A stretch of DNA of 64,000 nt from Ornithinibacter aureus. GTDB lineage: Bacteria > Actinomycetota > Actinomycetes > Actinomycetales > Dermatophilaceae. This document shows positions 52,388 through 63,287 of the stretch, one piece after another. The translations under genes and the position numbers were made by a program. Each line of letters opens with the position of its first letter. Positions within the stretch are counted from its first letter, which is position 1. The DNA lies in NCBI RefSeq assembly GCF_009858245.1, contig NZ_VMSB01000001.1:1488001-1552000 (forward strand). The letters run 5' to 3'. Under the pieces are notes generated by a model. That model was not told the origin of the DNA, did not search any database, and saw only the letters and a list, made by a program, of their open reading frames with translations.

Positions 52388-52412
52388 TGTCACGATCCGC
52401 CAGTGCCGACAA
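52384..52412 (-). promoter_or_regulatory. yefM-yoeB promoter
   Basis: Minus strand TTGTCG (52412-52407), 17 bases, CATACT (52389-52384). The -10 lies in one arm of the palindrome, so repressor binding excludes polymerase. Confidence 0.6.
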
Positions 52413-52431
52413 CGTCCGACACTCGGCATGA

Positions 52432-52456
52432 CCGGAAGGGTCTGCGGCCCTTCCGG
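52432..52456 (-). terminator. 9-bp hairpin downstream of ychF
   Basis: CCGGAAGGG and CCCTTCCGG with a 7-base loop, 175 bases beyond the ychF stop and upstream of the toxin-antitoxin promoter. It may insulate the two units. The stretch between it and ychF holds nothing recognisable. Confidence 0.4.
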
Positions 52457-52630
52457 CCTGCTGCGTACCGCCGCCCAAAGGGTCACGTCGAAGGTGGGTC
52501 ACATGACCGCAGCGGGCTCCGGACATAGGCCCTCAGACGCGCAGATCGAGCGCATCGCGGAAAACTTCTTGCGGACTGTGTGCGGACTGGGAGAGGGCGC
52601 ACCCCCTCTGACCTGCGCAAACGTGCCAAT

Positions 52631-53716
52631 TCAGACGTTGAAGCGGAACTCCACCACGTCGCCGTCGGCCATGACGTAGTCCTTGCCCTCCATGCGCACC
52701 CGCCCAGCCGCGCGAGCAGCGGCCATCGAGCCAGCGGCATCCAGATCGGCGAACGAGACGATCTCGGCCTTGATGAAGCCGCGCTGGAAGTCGGTGTGGA
52801 TGACGCCTGCGGCCTGGGGGGCGGTCCAGCCCTGGTGGATCGTCCAGGCCCGCGACTCCTTGGGGCCGGCCGTCAGGTAGGTCTGCAGCCCGAGGGTGTG
52901 GAACCCGACCCGAGCGAGCTGGTCGAGACCGGACTCCTCCGCCCCGAAGGACTGGAGCATCTCGAGGGCGTCCTCGGCGGACATCTCCATGAGGTCCATC
53001 TCGAGCTTGGCGTTGAGGAACACGGCGTCGGCCGGTGCCACGAGCTCGCCCAGACGGGCGTGCAGGTCGGTGTCGGCGAGCTGGTCCTCGTCGAGGTTGA
53101 ACACGTAGATGAACGGCTTGGTGGTGAGCAACCCCAGCCCGGCAGCGAGATCAAGGTCGACACCGGCCTTCTCACCGGCCGCGAACAGCGTCTCCCCTGC
53201 CTCGAGAACCTTCTGCGCGGCGACCGCGTTCTCGAACGCCGGGCGCGACTCCTTTTTGATCCGGCTCTCCTTCTCGAGGCGAGCCACCGCCTTCTCCAAG
53301 GTCTGGAGGTCGGCGAGGATCAGCTCGGTGTGGATGGTCTCGATGTCCGAGGTCGGCGAGACCTTGCCGTCGACGTGCACGACGTCGCCGTCCTCGAAGG
53401 CCCGCACCACCTGGCAGATCGCGTCGGCCTCACGGATGTTGGCGAGGAACTTGTTTCCCAGCCCCTCCCCCTCGGAGGCGCCGCGCACGATGCCGGCGAT
53501 GTCGACGAAGGACACCGTCGCCGGAAGGATCTTCTCCGACCCGAAGATCTCGGCGAGCCGCGCGAGCCGCTCGTCCGGCAGCGGGACGACCCCGATGTTC
53601 GGGTCGATGGTCGCGAACGGGTAGTTCGCGGCGAGGACGTTGTTCTTCGTCAGCGCGTTGAACATCGTCGACTTGCCGACGTTGGGGAGACCGACGATTC
53701 CGATGGTGAGTGCCAC
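52631..53716 (-). CDS. ychF: Redox-responsive ATPase/GTPase YchF (Obg-like)
   Basis: 361 residues, standard length, from GTG 53716. P-loop GIVGLPNVGKSTMFNAL; switch and G3 FVDIAGIVRGASEGEGLGNK; the NxxE variant of G4 (FNLDEDQLA) fits ATP preference; the C-terminal TGS domain is QTYLTAGPKESRAWTIHQGW to YVMADGDVVEFRFNV. It binds ribosomes and influences the oxidative-stress response. It marks the return of core chromosome after the island. Confidence 0.95.
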   Translation of the reverse strand: MALTIGIVGLPNVGKSTMFNALTKNNVLAANYPFATIDPNIGVVPLPDERLARLAEIFGSEKILPATVSFVDIAGIVRGASEGEGLGNKFLANIREADAICQVVRAFEDGDVVHVDGKVSPTSDIETIHTELILADLQTLEKAVARLEKESRIKKESRPAFENAVAAQKVLEAGETLFAAGEKAGVDLDLAAGLGLLTTKPFIYVFNLDEDQLADTDLHARLGELVAPADAVFLNAKLEMDLMEMSAEDALEMLQSFGAEESGLDQLARVGFHTLGLQTYLTAGPKESRAWTIHQGWTAPQAAGVIHTDFQRGFIKAEIVSFADLDAAGSMAAARAAGRVRMEGKDYVMADGDVVEFRFNV

Positions 53717-53766
53717 GAGGACAGGAGTTTAGCCGGGTTGGGCGCCGCCCCGGTCCATGGCGTCCC

Positions 53767-53877
53767 TTACCCGGCGAAGGCGGAGACCACGATCCAGCCG
53801 AGGATGCCGGCGCTCACCAACACGAGCGCGCCGAGGAACGCGAGCGCCAGGCGGCTCTCGTCGTCGGGGATCTTCAT
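53767..53877 (-). CDS. 36-residue single-helix membrane peptide
   Basis: MKIPDDESRLALAFLGALVL, then VSAGILGWIVVSAFAG and TAA. ATG 53877 overlaps the NUDIX gene stop (ATGA), the main evidence that it is translated. Acidic N-terminus outside a single hydrophobic helix. No function is known; a small membrane protein coupled to NUDIX expression. Confidence 0.6.
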   Translation of the reverse strand: MKIPDDESRLALAFLGALVLVSAGILGWIVVSAFAG

Positions 53878-54380
53878 CTGGTCCTCCCGGGTTCGCTGTT
53901 CTCGAGGTAGAGCGGGTGTTCGGCGTCAGCGGCCACCTCGAGCATGCGTGCGGTGTACGGCGCGACGTGCGCCGCGGCATCCGCGATGCTCCGCCAGTGG
54001 GCGCCCGCGATCTCGCGCCGCAGGTACAGTGCCGGGTCGAGCTCACCGGCGTGGTGGACTCCCAGGTCGAACAGGTACAGCAGCGCGTCGTCCCAGCCGC
54101 GCCACGGCGGGAGCCAGTTGACGGCGAGCAGTCGCCCGACCGTCACGCTGAGCCCGAGCTCCTCGAAGATCTCGCGCTCGACGCAGGTCGCCGGCGACTC
54201 CCCCGGGTCGACGACACCGCCGGGCAGGTCCCACTCGCGCTTGTAGCTGAGCTCGCACAGCAGCACGCGCCCCTTGGGGTCGCGCAGCACACCTTGGGCG
54301 ATGGCCCGGGTCCGCGGGAGGCGGGCGTTGAGGATCGCGATGCGCTTCAGGCGCTCGGACTCGGTCTCGCTGCGTGCCAT
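53874..54380 (-). CDS. NUDIX hydrolase
   Basis: 168 residues from ATG 54380 (GTG 54383 is one codon earlier). The Nudix box GGVVDPGESPATCVEREIFEELGL follows G-x5-E-x7-R-E-U-x-E-E-x-G-U with the catalytic Glu set intact. It hydrolyses a nucleoside diphosphate linked to another moiety; the substrate is not assigned. TAGGGT (54392-54387) is 6 bases before the ATG, a leaderless start. Its stop is shared with the start of a 36-residue membrane peptide. Confidence 0.88.
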   Translation of the reverse strand: MARSETESERLKRIAILNARLPRTRAIAQGVLRDPKGRVLLCELSYKREWDLPGGVVDPGESPATCVEREIFEELGLSVTVGRLLAVNWLPPWRGWDDALLYLFDLGVHHAGELDPALYLRREIAGAHWRSIADAAAHVAPYTARMLEVAADAEHPLYLENSEPGRTR

Positions 54381-54386
54381 CACCCG

Positions 54387-54392
54387 ACCCTA
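54387..54392 (-). promoter_or_regulatory. -10 hexamer TAGGGT, leaderless start of the NUDIX gene
   Basis: TAGGGT, CGGGTG, ATG 54380. Only three bases further upstream is the stop of the next gene on the same strand. Confidence 0.45.
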
Positions 54393-55397
54393 ACCGTCAG
54401 CCGCGACAGTGCCGTCGGCAGCCGCCACGCACTCGGCCAGCAGCGCGAAGCCCGCAGAGTCCACCGACCGCGCCGTGGCGCTCACCAACGCGACCCCTGC
54501 TCCGGCATCCCGGTTCAGCGCGAGGATGCTGCGGAACCCGCCGGTCCCACCGTTGTGCCACGTGACGACGGCACCACGGTGCTCGAGCACCAGCCACGCC
54601 GCTCCGATTCGCACCCCGCCGGAGAGCCGCTGAACCGGCTCGAGGGCGCCCATCCCGGGAGCCGAACCGTCGAGCAACGCCCGGACCAGACGGCCGAGAT
54701 CGTCGGACGTGGACCGGATGCCGCCCGCTGGGCCGAGTGCCTCGCCCACCCACGGCGACATCACCGTGCCTCGACGTGACGTGCCCGTGACGGCGGCCGG
54801 ACGCAGCTCGGCAGCCGTCGCGGGCACGGTCGTCGCCAGGAGCCCCAGCGGTTCGGCGATCCGCTGCTGGAGCAGCTCTGCGTAGGTCAGGCCAGCGGCT
54901 GCCGCGACGGAGTGGCCGAGGAGCATGAACCCGAGGTTGGAGTACGAGGGCCGCTTGCGTCCGACGGGGGTGGCGCGGGCCGCCTCCAGCACCTCCTCGA
55001 GCGTCTCCCCGTAGGGATTGGTGCCGTGTCGCCAGAGGTCGAGCGTGGCACGCACGGATGCCGTGCCCTTGGCCAGGCGCGGCAGTCCGGAACGGTGGGT
55101 GGCGAGCTCGCCCAGCGTGACCCTGGCGACCGGCGTCTTCGCCACGGGCAAGAGGTCGCCGAGGGGAGTGTCGTCGCTCGTCTCGCCGCGCCGTCGCGAG
55201 TCGTCGAAGAGCAGCCCGGTCACCGCCTTGGAGACGGACCCGATCTCGACTTCGGCGCCCGGCTCGAGGCCGACCTGGGCGATGTGCACCTGCCCGTGCA
55301 GCACCCTGGCGACGACGAAGCGGTCGTGGCGTCGGCCGAGGTGGTGCAGGGCCCGGGCCGCCAGGGCGCCGTCCCCGGAGGTGCGGATCGCGGACAT
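54390..55397 (-). CDS. Beta-lactamase-fold serine hydrolase (class C/esterase type)
   Basis: 335 residues from ATG 55397. The S-x-x-K nucleophile motif is EIGSVSKAVTGLLF, the Y-x-N motif SYSNLGFMLLGHSVAA, and the third motif WHNGGTGGFRS. No signal peptide, so it is probably a cytoplasmic esterase or peptidase rather than a resistance enzyme. The longer 5' frame is antisense to rmuC and is rejected. Divergent from rmuC. Confidence 0.85.
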   Translation of the reverse strand: MSAIRTSGDGALAARALHHLGRRHDRFVVARVLHGQVHIAQVGLEPGAEVEIGSVSKAVTGLLFDDSRRRGETSDDTPLGDLLPVAKTPVARVTLGELATHRSGLPRLAKGTASVRATLDLWRHGTNPYGETLEEVLEAARATPVGRKRPSYSNLGFMLLGHSVAAAAGLTYAELLQQRIAEPLGLLATTVPATAAELRPAAVTGTSRRGTVMSPWVGEALGPAGGIRSTSDDLGRLVRALLDGSAPGMGALEPVQRLSGGVRIGAAWLVLEHRGAVVTWHNGGTGGFRSILALNRDAGAGVALVSATARSVDSAGFALLAECVAAADGTVAADG

Positions 55398-56612
55398 GCC
55401 CGCCCAACGGTCCACGCGTCCTGTCGGTGCCCCGTGCCAGAGTCGGTGGCATGAACACATGGGTGTGGGGTCTGCTCGGGCTGGTCGTCGGGGTCGCCGT
55501 GACGATCGTCGTGACTCGCTTGGTGGATGCCGCGCGCTCGGCCGCCGTCGTCACCGAGCGTGATCTGTTGCGCGAACGGGTGCTCGACCTCGAGACCTCG
55601 CTCGCCGAGGACCTCGAGACCGCCGCCCTGCTCGCTCCTCTCAAGGACGCACTCGTGCGGGTCGAGCACCAGGTCGGCACGCTCGAACGCGACCGGATGC
55701 AGCAGTTCGGCGCCATCCGGGGTCTGCTCGCCCGCGTCGAGGATGAGACCCAGCACCTGGGCCGCCAGACGGCCTCGCTGGCGGGCTCGCTGCGGTCCTC
55801 GACGGTGCGCGGCGCATGGGGTGAGGTGCAGCTGCGCCGGGTGCTCGAGGCCTCGGGGATGCTGGCGCGCTGCGACTTCGACGAGCAGGTCAGCGCGGTC
55901 AGTGCCCACGACCGCGGCGTGCGCCCCGACGTCGTCGTGCGCCTGCCCGGTGACAAGGTCCTCGTGGTCGACGCCAAGGCCCCGATGAACGCCTTCCTCG
56001 ACGCCCAGGGCGAAGACCTCGGCGATGACGAGCGCGGCGACCTGCTGCGCGAGCACGCGGCCTCACTGGCCAAGCACGTGTCGGCCCTGGCCACCAAGGA
56101 GTACTGGTCAGCGTTCCGCGAGGGCCCCGAGATGGTGGTCTGCTTCGTGCCGAGCGACGCCATGCTGGGTGCCGCCCTCGCGGCCCAGCCGTCCCTGCAC
56201 GACCAGGCGCTCTCGCAGCGGGTCGTGCTCGTCGGCCCGGGCGCGCTGATGGCCCTGCTGCGCACGGTGGCGTTCACCTGGCAACAGGACGCGCTGTCCT
56301 CCAGTGCCCGCGAACTGCTCGACCTCGGGCGCGACCTGCACCGGCGGCTCGCGACGCTCGGCACCCACACCGCCAAGGTGGGGCGCAGCCTCCAGTCCAG
56401 CGTCGAGGCCTACAACGCGATGGTCGGGGCCCTGGAGTCCCGCGTCATGGTCACCGCGCGCCGGATGAACGACCTCGACCTCGTCGACGACGACCTACCG
56501 GTTCTCACACCGGTGGAGAGCGCCCCCCGGCCGCTGACCGCGCAAGAGCTCATCGACGACGTCACCGCCCAGGATGCGCGCCCCGAGCTGCTGCTCGACC
56601 TCGACGTCGGGC

Positions 56613-58973
<2,361 letters not shown>

Positions 58974-58980
58974 GCCGGTC

Positions 58981-58986
58981 AGGCTA
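58981..58986 (-). promoter_or_regulatory. -10 hexamer TAGCCT, leaderless start of the UvrA-like gene
   Basis: TAGCCT, GACCGGC, ATG 58973. It lies 20 bases after the ispH stop on the same strand. Confidence 0.45.
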
Positions 58987-59006
58987 GACGCCGACGGCGA
59001 CACCCG

Positions 59007-60023
59007 TCAGTGCAAACCGGAGGAGCTGTCGGCGAAGCTCGCGTCGTGGCGCATCGTGTCGGCCTTGCCGGCTGCCTTGAGGTCACGCCGGATCTCGGCG
59101 GGCAGCGAGAACATGATCGACTCCTCCGCCGCGACGACCGGGGACACGTCGCCGTAGCCGCGAGCGGCGAGGTACTCGAGCACCTCGCGCACGAGGATCT
59201 CAGGCACCGAGGCGCCAGAGGTCACCCCCACCGTCGAGACCCCGTCGAGCCAGGACTCGTCGATCTCGTCGGCGTAGTCGACCAGGTGCCCGGCGGGCGT
59301 CCCGTGCTCGAGGGCCACCTCGACCAGACGCACCGAGTTGGAGGAGTTGCACGAGCCGATGACGAGCATGAGGTCGCAGTCGGCGGCCATCTGCTTCACC
59401 GCGAGCTGACGGTTCTGTGTGGCGTAGCAGATGTCGTCGCTCGGCGGGTCCTGCAGGCTGGGGAAGCGCTCACGAAGGCGGCGCACCGTCTCCATGGTCT
59501 CGTCGACCGAGAGCGTGGTCTGCGAGAGCCACACGACCTTGTCGGGGTCGCGAACGGTGACGTTGTCGACGTCGTCGGGGCCGTCGACGAGCTGGATGTG
59601 CTCGGGGGCCTCACCGGCGGTTCCGATGACCTCCTCGTGGCCCTCGTGGCCGATGAGGAGGATGTCGTAGTCCTCGTCGGCGAAGCGCACGGCCTCGCGG
59701 TGCACCTTGGTGACCAGGGGGCAGGTGGCGTCGATGGTGCGCAGCGACAGGGCACGAGCCTCCTCGTGCACCACCGGGGCGACCCCGTGCGCGGAGAACA
59801 CGACGGTCGCACCCTCGGGCACCTCGTCGGTCTCGTCGACGAAGATCGCACCGCGCTTCTGCAGCGTCGTGACGACGTGCTTGTTGTGCACGATCTCCTT
59901 GCGGACGTAGACCGGGGAGCCGTAGAGGTCGAGAGCCTTCTCGACGGTCACCACGGCCCGGTCCACCCCCGCGCAGTAGCCACGGGGGGCGGCGAGGAGC
60001 ACACGTTTGCCGGAGTCAGCCAT
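59007..60023 (-). CDS. ispH: 4-hydroxy-3-methylbut-2-enyl diphosphate reductase
   Basis: 338 residues from ATG 60023, chosen because TACCAT lies 7 bases upstream; ATG 60032 is in frame. The three cluster Cys are in [30 protein letters not shown] and [17 protein letters not shown]; catalytic residues are in [14 protein letters not shown] and [12 protein letters not shown]. Last step of the MEP pathway to IPP/DMAPP, using a 4Fe-4S cluster and ferredoxin or flavodoxin electrons. Confidence 0.95.
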   Translation of the reverse strand: MADSGKRVLLAAPRGYCAGVDRAVVTVEKALDLYGSPVYVRKEIVHNKHVVTTLQKRGAIFVDETDEVPEGATVVFSAHGVAPVVHEEARALSLRTIDATCPLVTKVHREAVRFADEDYDILLIGHEGHEEVIGTAGEAPEHIQLVDGPDDVDNVTVRDPDKVVWLSQTTLSVDETMETVRRLRERFPSLQDPPSDDICYATQNRQLAVKQMAADCDLMLVIGSCNSSNSVRLVEVALEHGTPAGHLVDYADEIDESWLDGVSTVGVTSGASVPEILVREVLEYLAARGYGDVSPVVAAEESIMFSLPAEIRRDLKAAGKADTMRHDASFADSSSGLH

Positions 60024-60030
60024 GCCACCC

Positions 60031-60036
60031 ATGGTA
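60031..60036 (-). promoter_or_regulatory. -10 hexamer TACCAT, leaderless start of ispH
   Basis: TACCAT, GGGTGGC, ATG 60023. This fixes the start codon over the upstream ATG, which is part of the hexamer. Confidence 0.4.
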
Positions 60037-60142
60037 GGTCGCCCTCACCACGACCCCGAATCCTCGTGTCCGTCAGGTTCGTGGCCATCGCCCCGCCGCC
60101 GCGCCGGGCTCCTGCTGAGCGAGGACCGTCGGACCCCGGCCC

Positions 60143-60148
60143 TAGGGT
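60143..60148 (+). promoter_or_regulatory. -10 hexamer TAGGGT, leaderless start of xseA
   Basis: TAGGGT, GACGCC, ATG 60155. No ribosome site. Confidence 0.5.
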
Positions 60149-60154
60149 GACGCC

Positions 60155-61390
60155 ATGACCACCCTGCCCGAGCGCGCCGCCGACACCACGGCCGAGCAGC
60201 CCTGGCCGGTGCGCCTGCTCTCGATGAAGATCGGGGAGTACGTAGAGAAGATGTCGACCCTGTGGGTCGAGGGCCAGGTCGTCCAGCTCAACCGCCGACC
60301 CGGCGCCCGCACCGCCTTCCTCACGCTGCGCGACCCCGACGTCGACATGAGCCTGTCGGTCTCCATCCACGTCAACGCCCTCGACGCGATGCCGACCCCA
60401 CTCGGCGAGGGCGCCCGCGTCGTCCTGCAGGCCAAGCCCACGTTCTGGGCCCAGCGCGGATCGCTCATGCTCGACGCCCGCCAGATCCGCCCCGTCGGCG
60501 TCGGCGAGCTGCTCGCGCGCCTGGAGTACCTCAAGCGACACCTCGCCCAGGAGGGGCTGTTCGACCGCGAGCGCAAGAAGCCCCTGCCCTTCCTCCCCCG
60601 GCGCATCGGGCTGGTCTGCGGGCGGGCGAGCGCCGCCGAGCGTGACGTCGTCGAGAACGCCCGCCGCCGCTGGCCCTCCGCGGTGTTCGAGATCCGTCAG
60701 GTCGCGGTGCAGGGCGCGGATGCCGTGTCGCAGGTGTGCGCGGCCCTGGCCGAACTCGACGCCCACCCCGAGGTCGACGTCATCGTCATCGCCCGCGGCG
60801 GAGGCGGGGTGGAGGACCTCCTGCCGTTCAGCAACGAGAGCATGGTTCGGGCCGTCGCGGCTGCGGTCACTCCCGTCGTCAGCGCCATCGGCCACGACGT
60901 CGACACCCCGCTGCTCGACCTCGTCGCCGACCACCGCGCGTCCACCCCCACGGATGCCGCGAAGGCGATCGTCCCGGATGCCGATGCCGAGCGCTCGGCG
61001 GTCGCCGCAGCTCGCGCTCGTGGTCACCGCGCCCTCACTGCGCGACTGCACCACGAACGCCGACGGCTGGTCGAGCTGCGCAGCCGCCCCGTCCTCACCG
61101 ACAAGGGGGCGTTCGTGCGCAGCCAGCGGGCCGTGGTCGAGGCCCTTCGTGACCGCAGCCGCCGCCGCGTGGAGGCCCAGCTGCACCGGGCCCGCGACCA
61201 CACCACGCACCTGCGAACGCAGGTGCGCACCCTGTCGCCGCAGTCGACGCTCGACCGCGGCTACGCGATCGTGCAGCACGCCGACGGCGCGGTGGTGAGC
61301 GACCCGGCATCCGTGGTCGTGGGTGAGCTGCTGCGCGTGCGCGTCGCGCGCGGCGACTTCGGGGTCAAGCCTGTCGGGCACGACGGCTAG
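60155..61390 (+). CDS. xseA: Exodeoxyribonuclease VII large subunit
   Basis: 411 residues. The N-terminal OB fold (about 30-125) has STLWVEGQVVQLNRRPGART. The catalytic domain contains RIGLVCGRASAAERDVVENA, VIVIARGGGGVEDLLPFSNE and VVSAIGHDVDTPLLDLVADH, then STPTDAAKAIVPDADA. A coiled coil binds XseB, and the C-terminus is LDRGYAIVQHADGAVV. It degrades single-stranded DNA from both ends. Cotranscribed with xseB 10 bases later. Confidence 0.95.
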   Translation: MTTLPERAADTTAEQPWPVRLLSMKIGEYVEKMSTLWVEGQVVQLNRRPGARTAFLTLRDPDVDMSLSVSIHVNALDAMPTPLGEGARVVLQAKPTFWAQRGSLMLDARQIRPVGVGELLARLEYLKRHLAQEGLFDRERKKPLPFLPRRIGLVCGRASAAERDVVENARRRWPSAVFEIRQVAVQGADAVSQVCAALAELDAHPEVDVIVIARGGGGVEDLLPFSNESMVRAVAAAVTPVVSAIGHDVDTPLLDLVADHRASTPTDAAKAIVPDADAERSAVAAARARGHRALTARLHHERRRLVELRSRPVLTDKGAFVRSQRAVVEALRDRSRRRVEAQLHRARDHTTHLRTQVRTLSPQSTLDRGYAIVQHADGAVVSDPASVVVGELLRVRVARGDFGVKPVGHDG

Positions 61391-61393
61391 GGT
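61388..61393 (+). promoter_or_regulatory. -10 hexamer TAGGGT for xseB formed by the xseA stop codon
   Basis: The first three bases are the xseA TAG stop. TTCGGAC separates the hexamer from ATG 61401. It may give an extra leaderless xseB transcript. Confidence 0.4.
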
Positions 61394-61400
61394 TTCGGAC

Positions 61401-61658
61401 ATGGCGAACGAGGCTGACGCGGACCCGCAGGCTGCTGAATCAACAGGTGCGGCGACGGCATCCGCCGTGCACGCCGACATCGCGGGGCTGACGTACGAGC
61501 AGGCGCGCGACGAGCTCGTCGACATCGTCGCCCGGCTCGAGAACGGACAGTCCGGGCTCGAGGAGAGCATGGGCCTGTGGCAGCGGGGCGAGGCCCTGGC
61601 CGCCCACTGCGCGACGTGGCTGGACCGCGCCGAGGCGAAGATCGCCGCCCAGGAGTGA
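61401..61658 (+). CDS. xseB: Exodeoxyribonuclease VII small subunit
   Basis: 85 residues from ATG 61401. The core LTYEQARDELVDIVARLENG, followed by SGLEESMGLWQRGEALA, is the helical hairpin that binds the XseA coiled coil. An N-terminal extension of about 25 Ala/Glu-rich residues is common in actinobacteria. There is no ribosome site; TAGGGT lies 7 bases before the ATG. Confidence 0.94.
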   Translation: MANEADADPQAAESTGAATASAVHADIAGLTYEQARDELVDIVARLENGQSGLEESMGLWQRGEALAAHCATWLDRAEAKIAAQE

Positions 61659-61673
61659 CCGGAGGGTCGGTGC

Positions 61674-62231
61674 TCAGGGAGTGACCGGCTGGAGGGTCTC
61701 GACGAACTGCGTCATCTCGTCGAACGTCGCGGTGCCGGTGATGAGCGTGGTCAGCTCGTCCTCATCCTCCGGGGCGTCGACGAGGCTGTTCTGAACCTTG
61801 GTGTCGCGCTCGTACATCGTCCACGTGCGCCCCGCAGCCTCCAGGGTGCCGACCTTGGGCGCACGGTTGGTCTGCGACTCGATCCATTCCCGGTTTGGAT
61901 CAAGGGTCTGCTCGACCGCGACATAGGTGCCCGAGGGGGTCTGGTACCCCGCGTGCCACGTCGGGAAGCCACCCGTGGTGACGGTGTAGCGAGCAGAGGT
62001 CGCCGTCCACCCCTCGGGCAGACCCACCGGCTGCACGATCGGCCAGCCCGTGCGCTCCCGCACGTCGACGGCAGTCGCCGTGACGTCGACCGGCGGCCCG
62101 CTGACCGAGCTGACCCGCGGGACGATGAGCACGAGCACGGCGACCATCGCGAGCACCGCGGCGAGGGAGTACACCAGGTTCTTGGCAGACCCCATCGAGT
62201 AGCGGCTGCGGGCGGGCGCGGGCGTGGTCAC
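61674..62231 (-). CDS. DUF4245 membrane-anchored protein
   Basis: 185 residues from GTG 62231. One membrane helix (AKNLVYSLAAVLAMVAVLVL) and an extracellular domain with VTATAVDVRERTGWPIVQPV, VGLPEGWTATSARYT and TWHAGYQTPSGTYVAVEQTL, matching DUF4245. Actinobacteria-specific, unknown function, often near xseAB/glpX/fum. Convergent with xseB, divergent from the kinase gene. Confidence 0.85.
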   Translation of the reverse strand: MTTPAPARSRYSMGSAKNLVYSLAAVLAMVAVLVLIVPRVSSVSGPPVDVTATAVDVRERTGWPIVQPVGLPEGWTATSARYTVTTGGFPTWHAGYQTPSGTYVAVEQTLDPNREWIESQTNRAPKVGTLEAAGRTWTMYERDTKVQNSLVDAPEDEDELTTLITGTATFDEMTQFVETLQPVTP

Positions 62232-62321
62232 CCCCCTATCGTCGCCGAAGGGTGCCCGGGACGCCGAATCACCCTCGACGCTAGGGTTGGTCCAGCCGTC
62301 ACACGCTCACGTCAGGACGTC

Positions 62322-63287
62322 ATGGACACCACGAACGACATGAACCCGAGCACACCAGATCGCGACCCCGGCCGAGCTGTCGCCGTCATCGGCGAACTGC
62401 TCGTCGACGTCGTGCACACCCCCGACGGCGCCACGGCCGAACACGTGGGTGGCTCACCGGCCAACGTCGCCCTGGGACTGGCCCGGCTCGGCCACGACAC
62501 CTGGTTCGCGACGCTCGTCGGCACCGACGATCGCGGCATCCGCTGTGCCCAGCACGTCGAGGACGGTGGGGTGCACCTGCTCCCCGGGAGCATCAGCGAC
62601 ACCCACCCCACGTCGACGGCCGAGGCGACGATCGACGACTCCGGCGCCGCCAGCTACGTCTTCGACCTGCACTGGGACCTCGCCCCCGTCGAGCTCCCGC
62701 CGGATGCCGGTCACCTGCACATCGGGTCCATCGGCACCACCCTGCGCCCCGGCGACGAGGAGGTGACCGCCGCGGTTCACGCGATCCGCGCCACCGGCAC
62801 GGTGTCCTACGACCCCAACGTGCGCCCGAGCATCATGGGCAGCCCCGACGAGGTCCGCCCCCGCATCGAGGAACTCGTCGCGCTCAGTGACGTCGTGAAG
62901 TGCTCCGAGGACGACATCGACTGGCTCTACCCCGGGCAGTCCCCGGCCGAGGTGATGGCCCACTGGGCCGGGCTGGGCTCGACGCTGACGCTCGTGACCC
63001 TCGGCGGTGACGGGGTCACGTGGCGGGCCGGCACCGGCGACGTCGACCACCTGCCCGCGCTCGTCGACGACGTCGTCGACACCGTCGGGGCAGGCGACTC
63101 CTTCATGGCCGGCCTCGTGTCGGGCCTGCTCGACGCCGGGCTGCTCGGCAACGACGCAGCCCGTGAGCGCCTGAAGCACGCGGGCCTGCCCGACGTGCGC
63201 CCTGCCATCGACCGCGCGCTCGCGACGAGCGGCATCACCGTGACCCATGCGGGCGCCTACGCCCCGACCAGGGAGGAACTGGCGTGA
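62322..63287 (+). CDS. PfkB-family carbohydrate kinase (fructokinase-like)
   Basis: 321 residues from ATG 62322. [18 protein letters not shown] starts the fold, [16 protein letters not shown] is signature 1, and [18 protein letters not shown] is signature 2 with the catalytic Asp. It phosphorylates a sugar, likely fructose, or a nucleoside. TAGGGT at 62282-62287 would give a leader of about 28 bases. Its TGA overlaps the fumarase GTG. Confidence 0.88.
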   Translation: MDTTNDMNPSTPDRDPGRAVAVIGELLVDVVHTPDGATAEHVGGSPANVALGLARLGHDTWFATLVGTDDRGIRCAQHVEDGGVHLLPGSISDTHPTSTAEATIDDSGAASYVFDLHWDLAPVELPPDAGHLHIGSIGTTLRPGDEEVTAAVHAIRATGTVSYDPNVRPSIMGSPDEVRPRIEELVALSDVVKCSEDDIDWLYPGQSPAEVMAHWAGLGSTLTLVTLGGDGVTWRAGTGDVDHLPALVDDVVDTVGAGDSFMAGLVSGLLDAGLLGNDAARERLKHAGLPDVRPAIDRALATSGITVTHAGAYAPTREELA

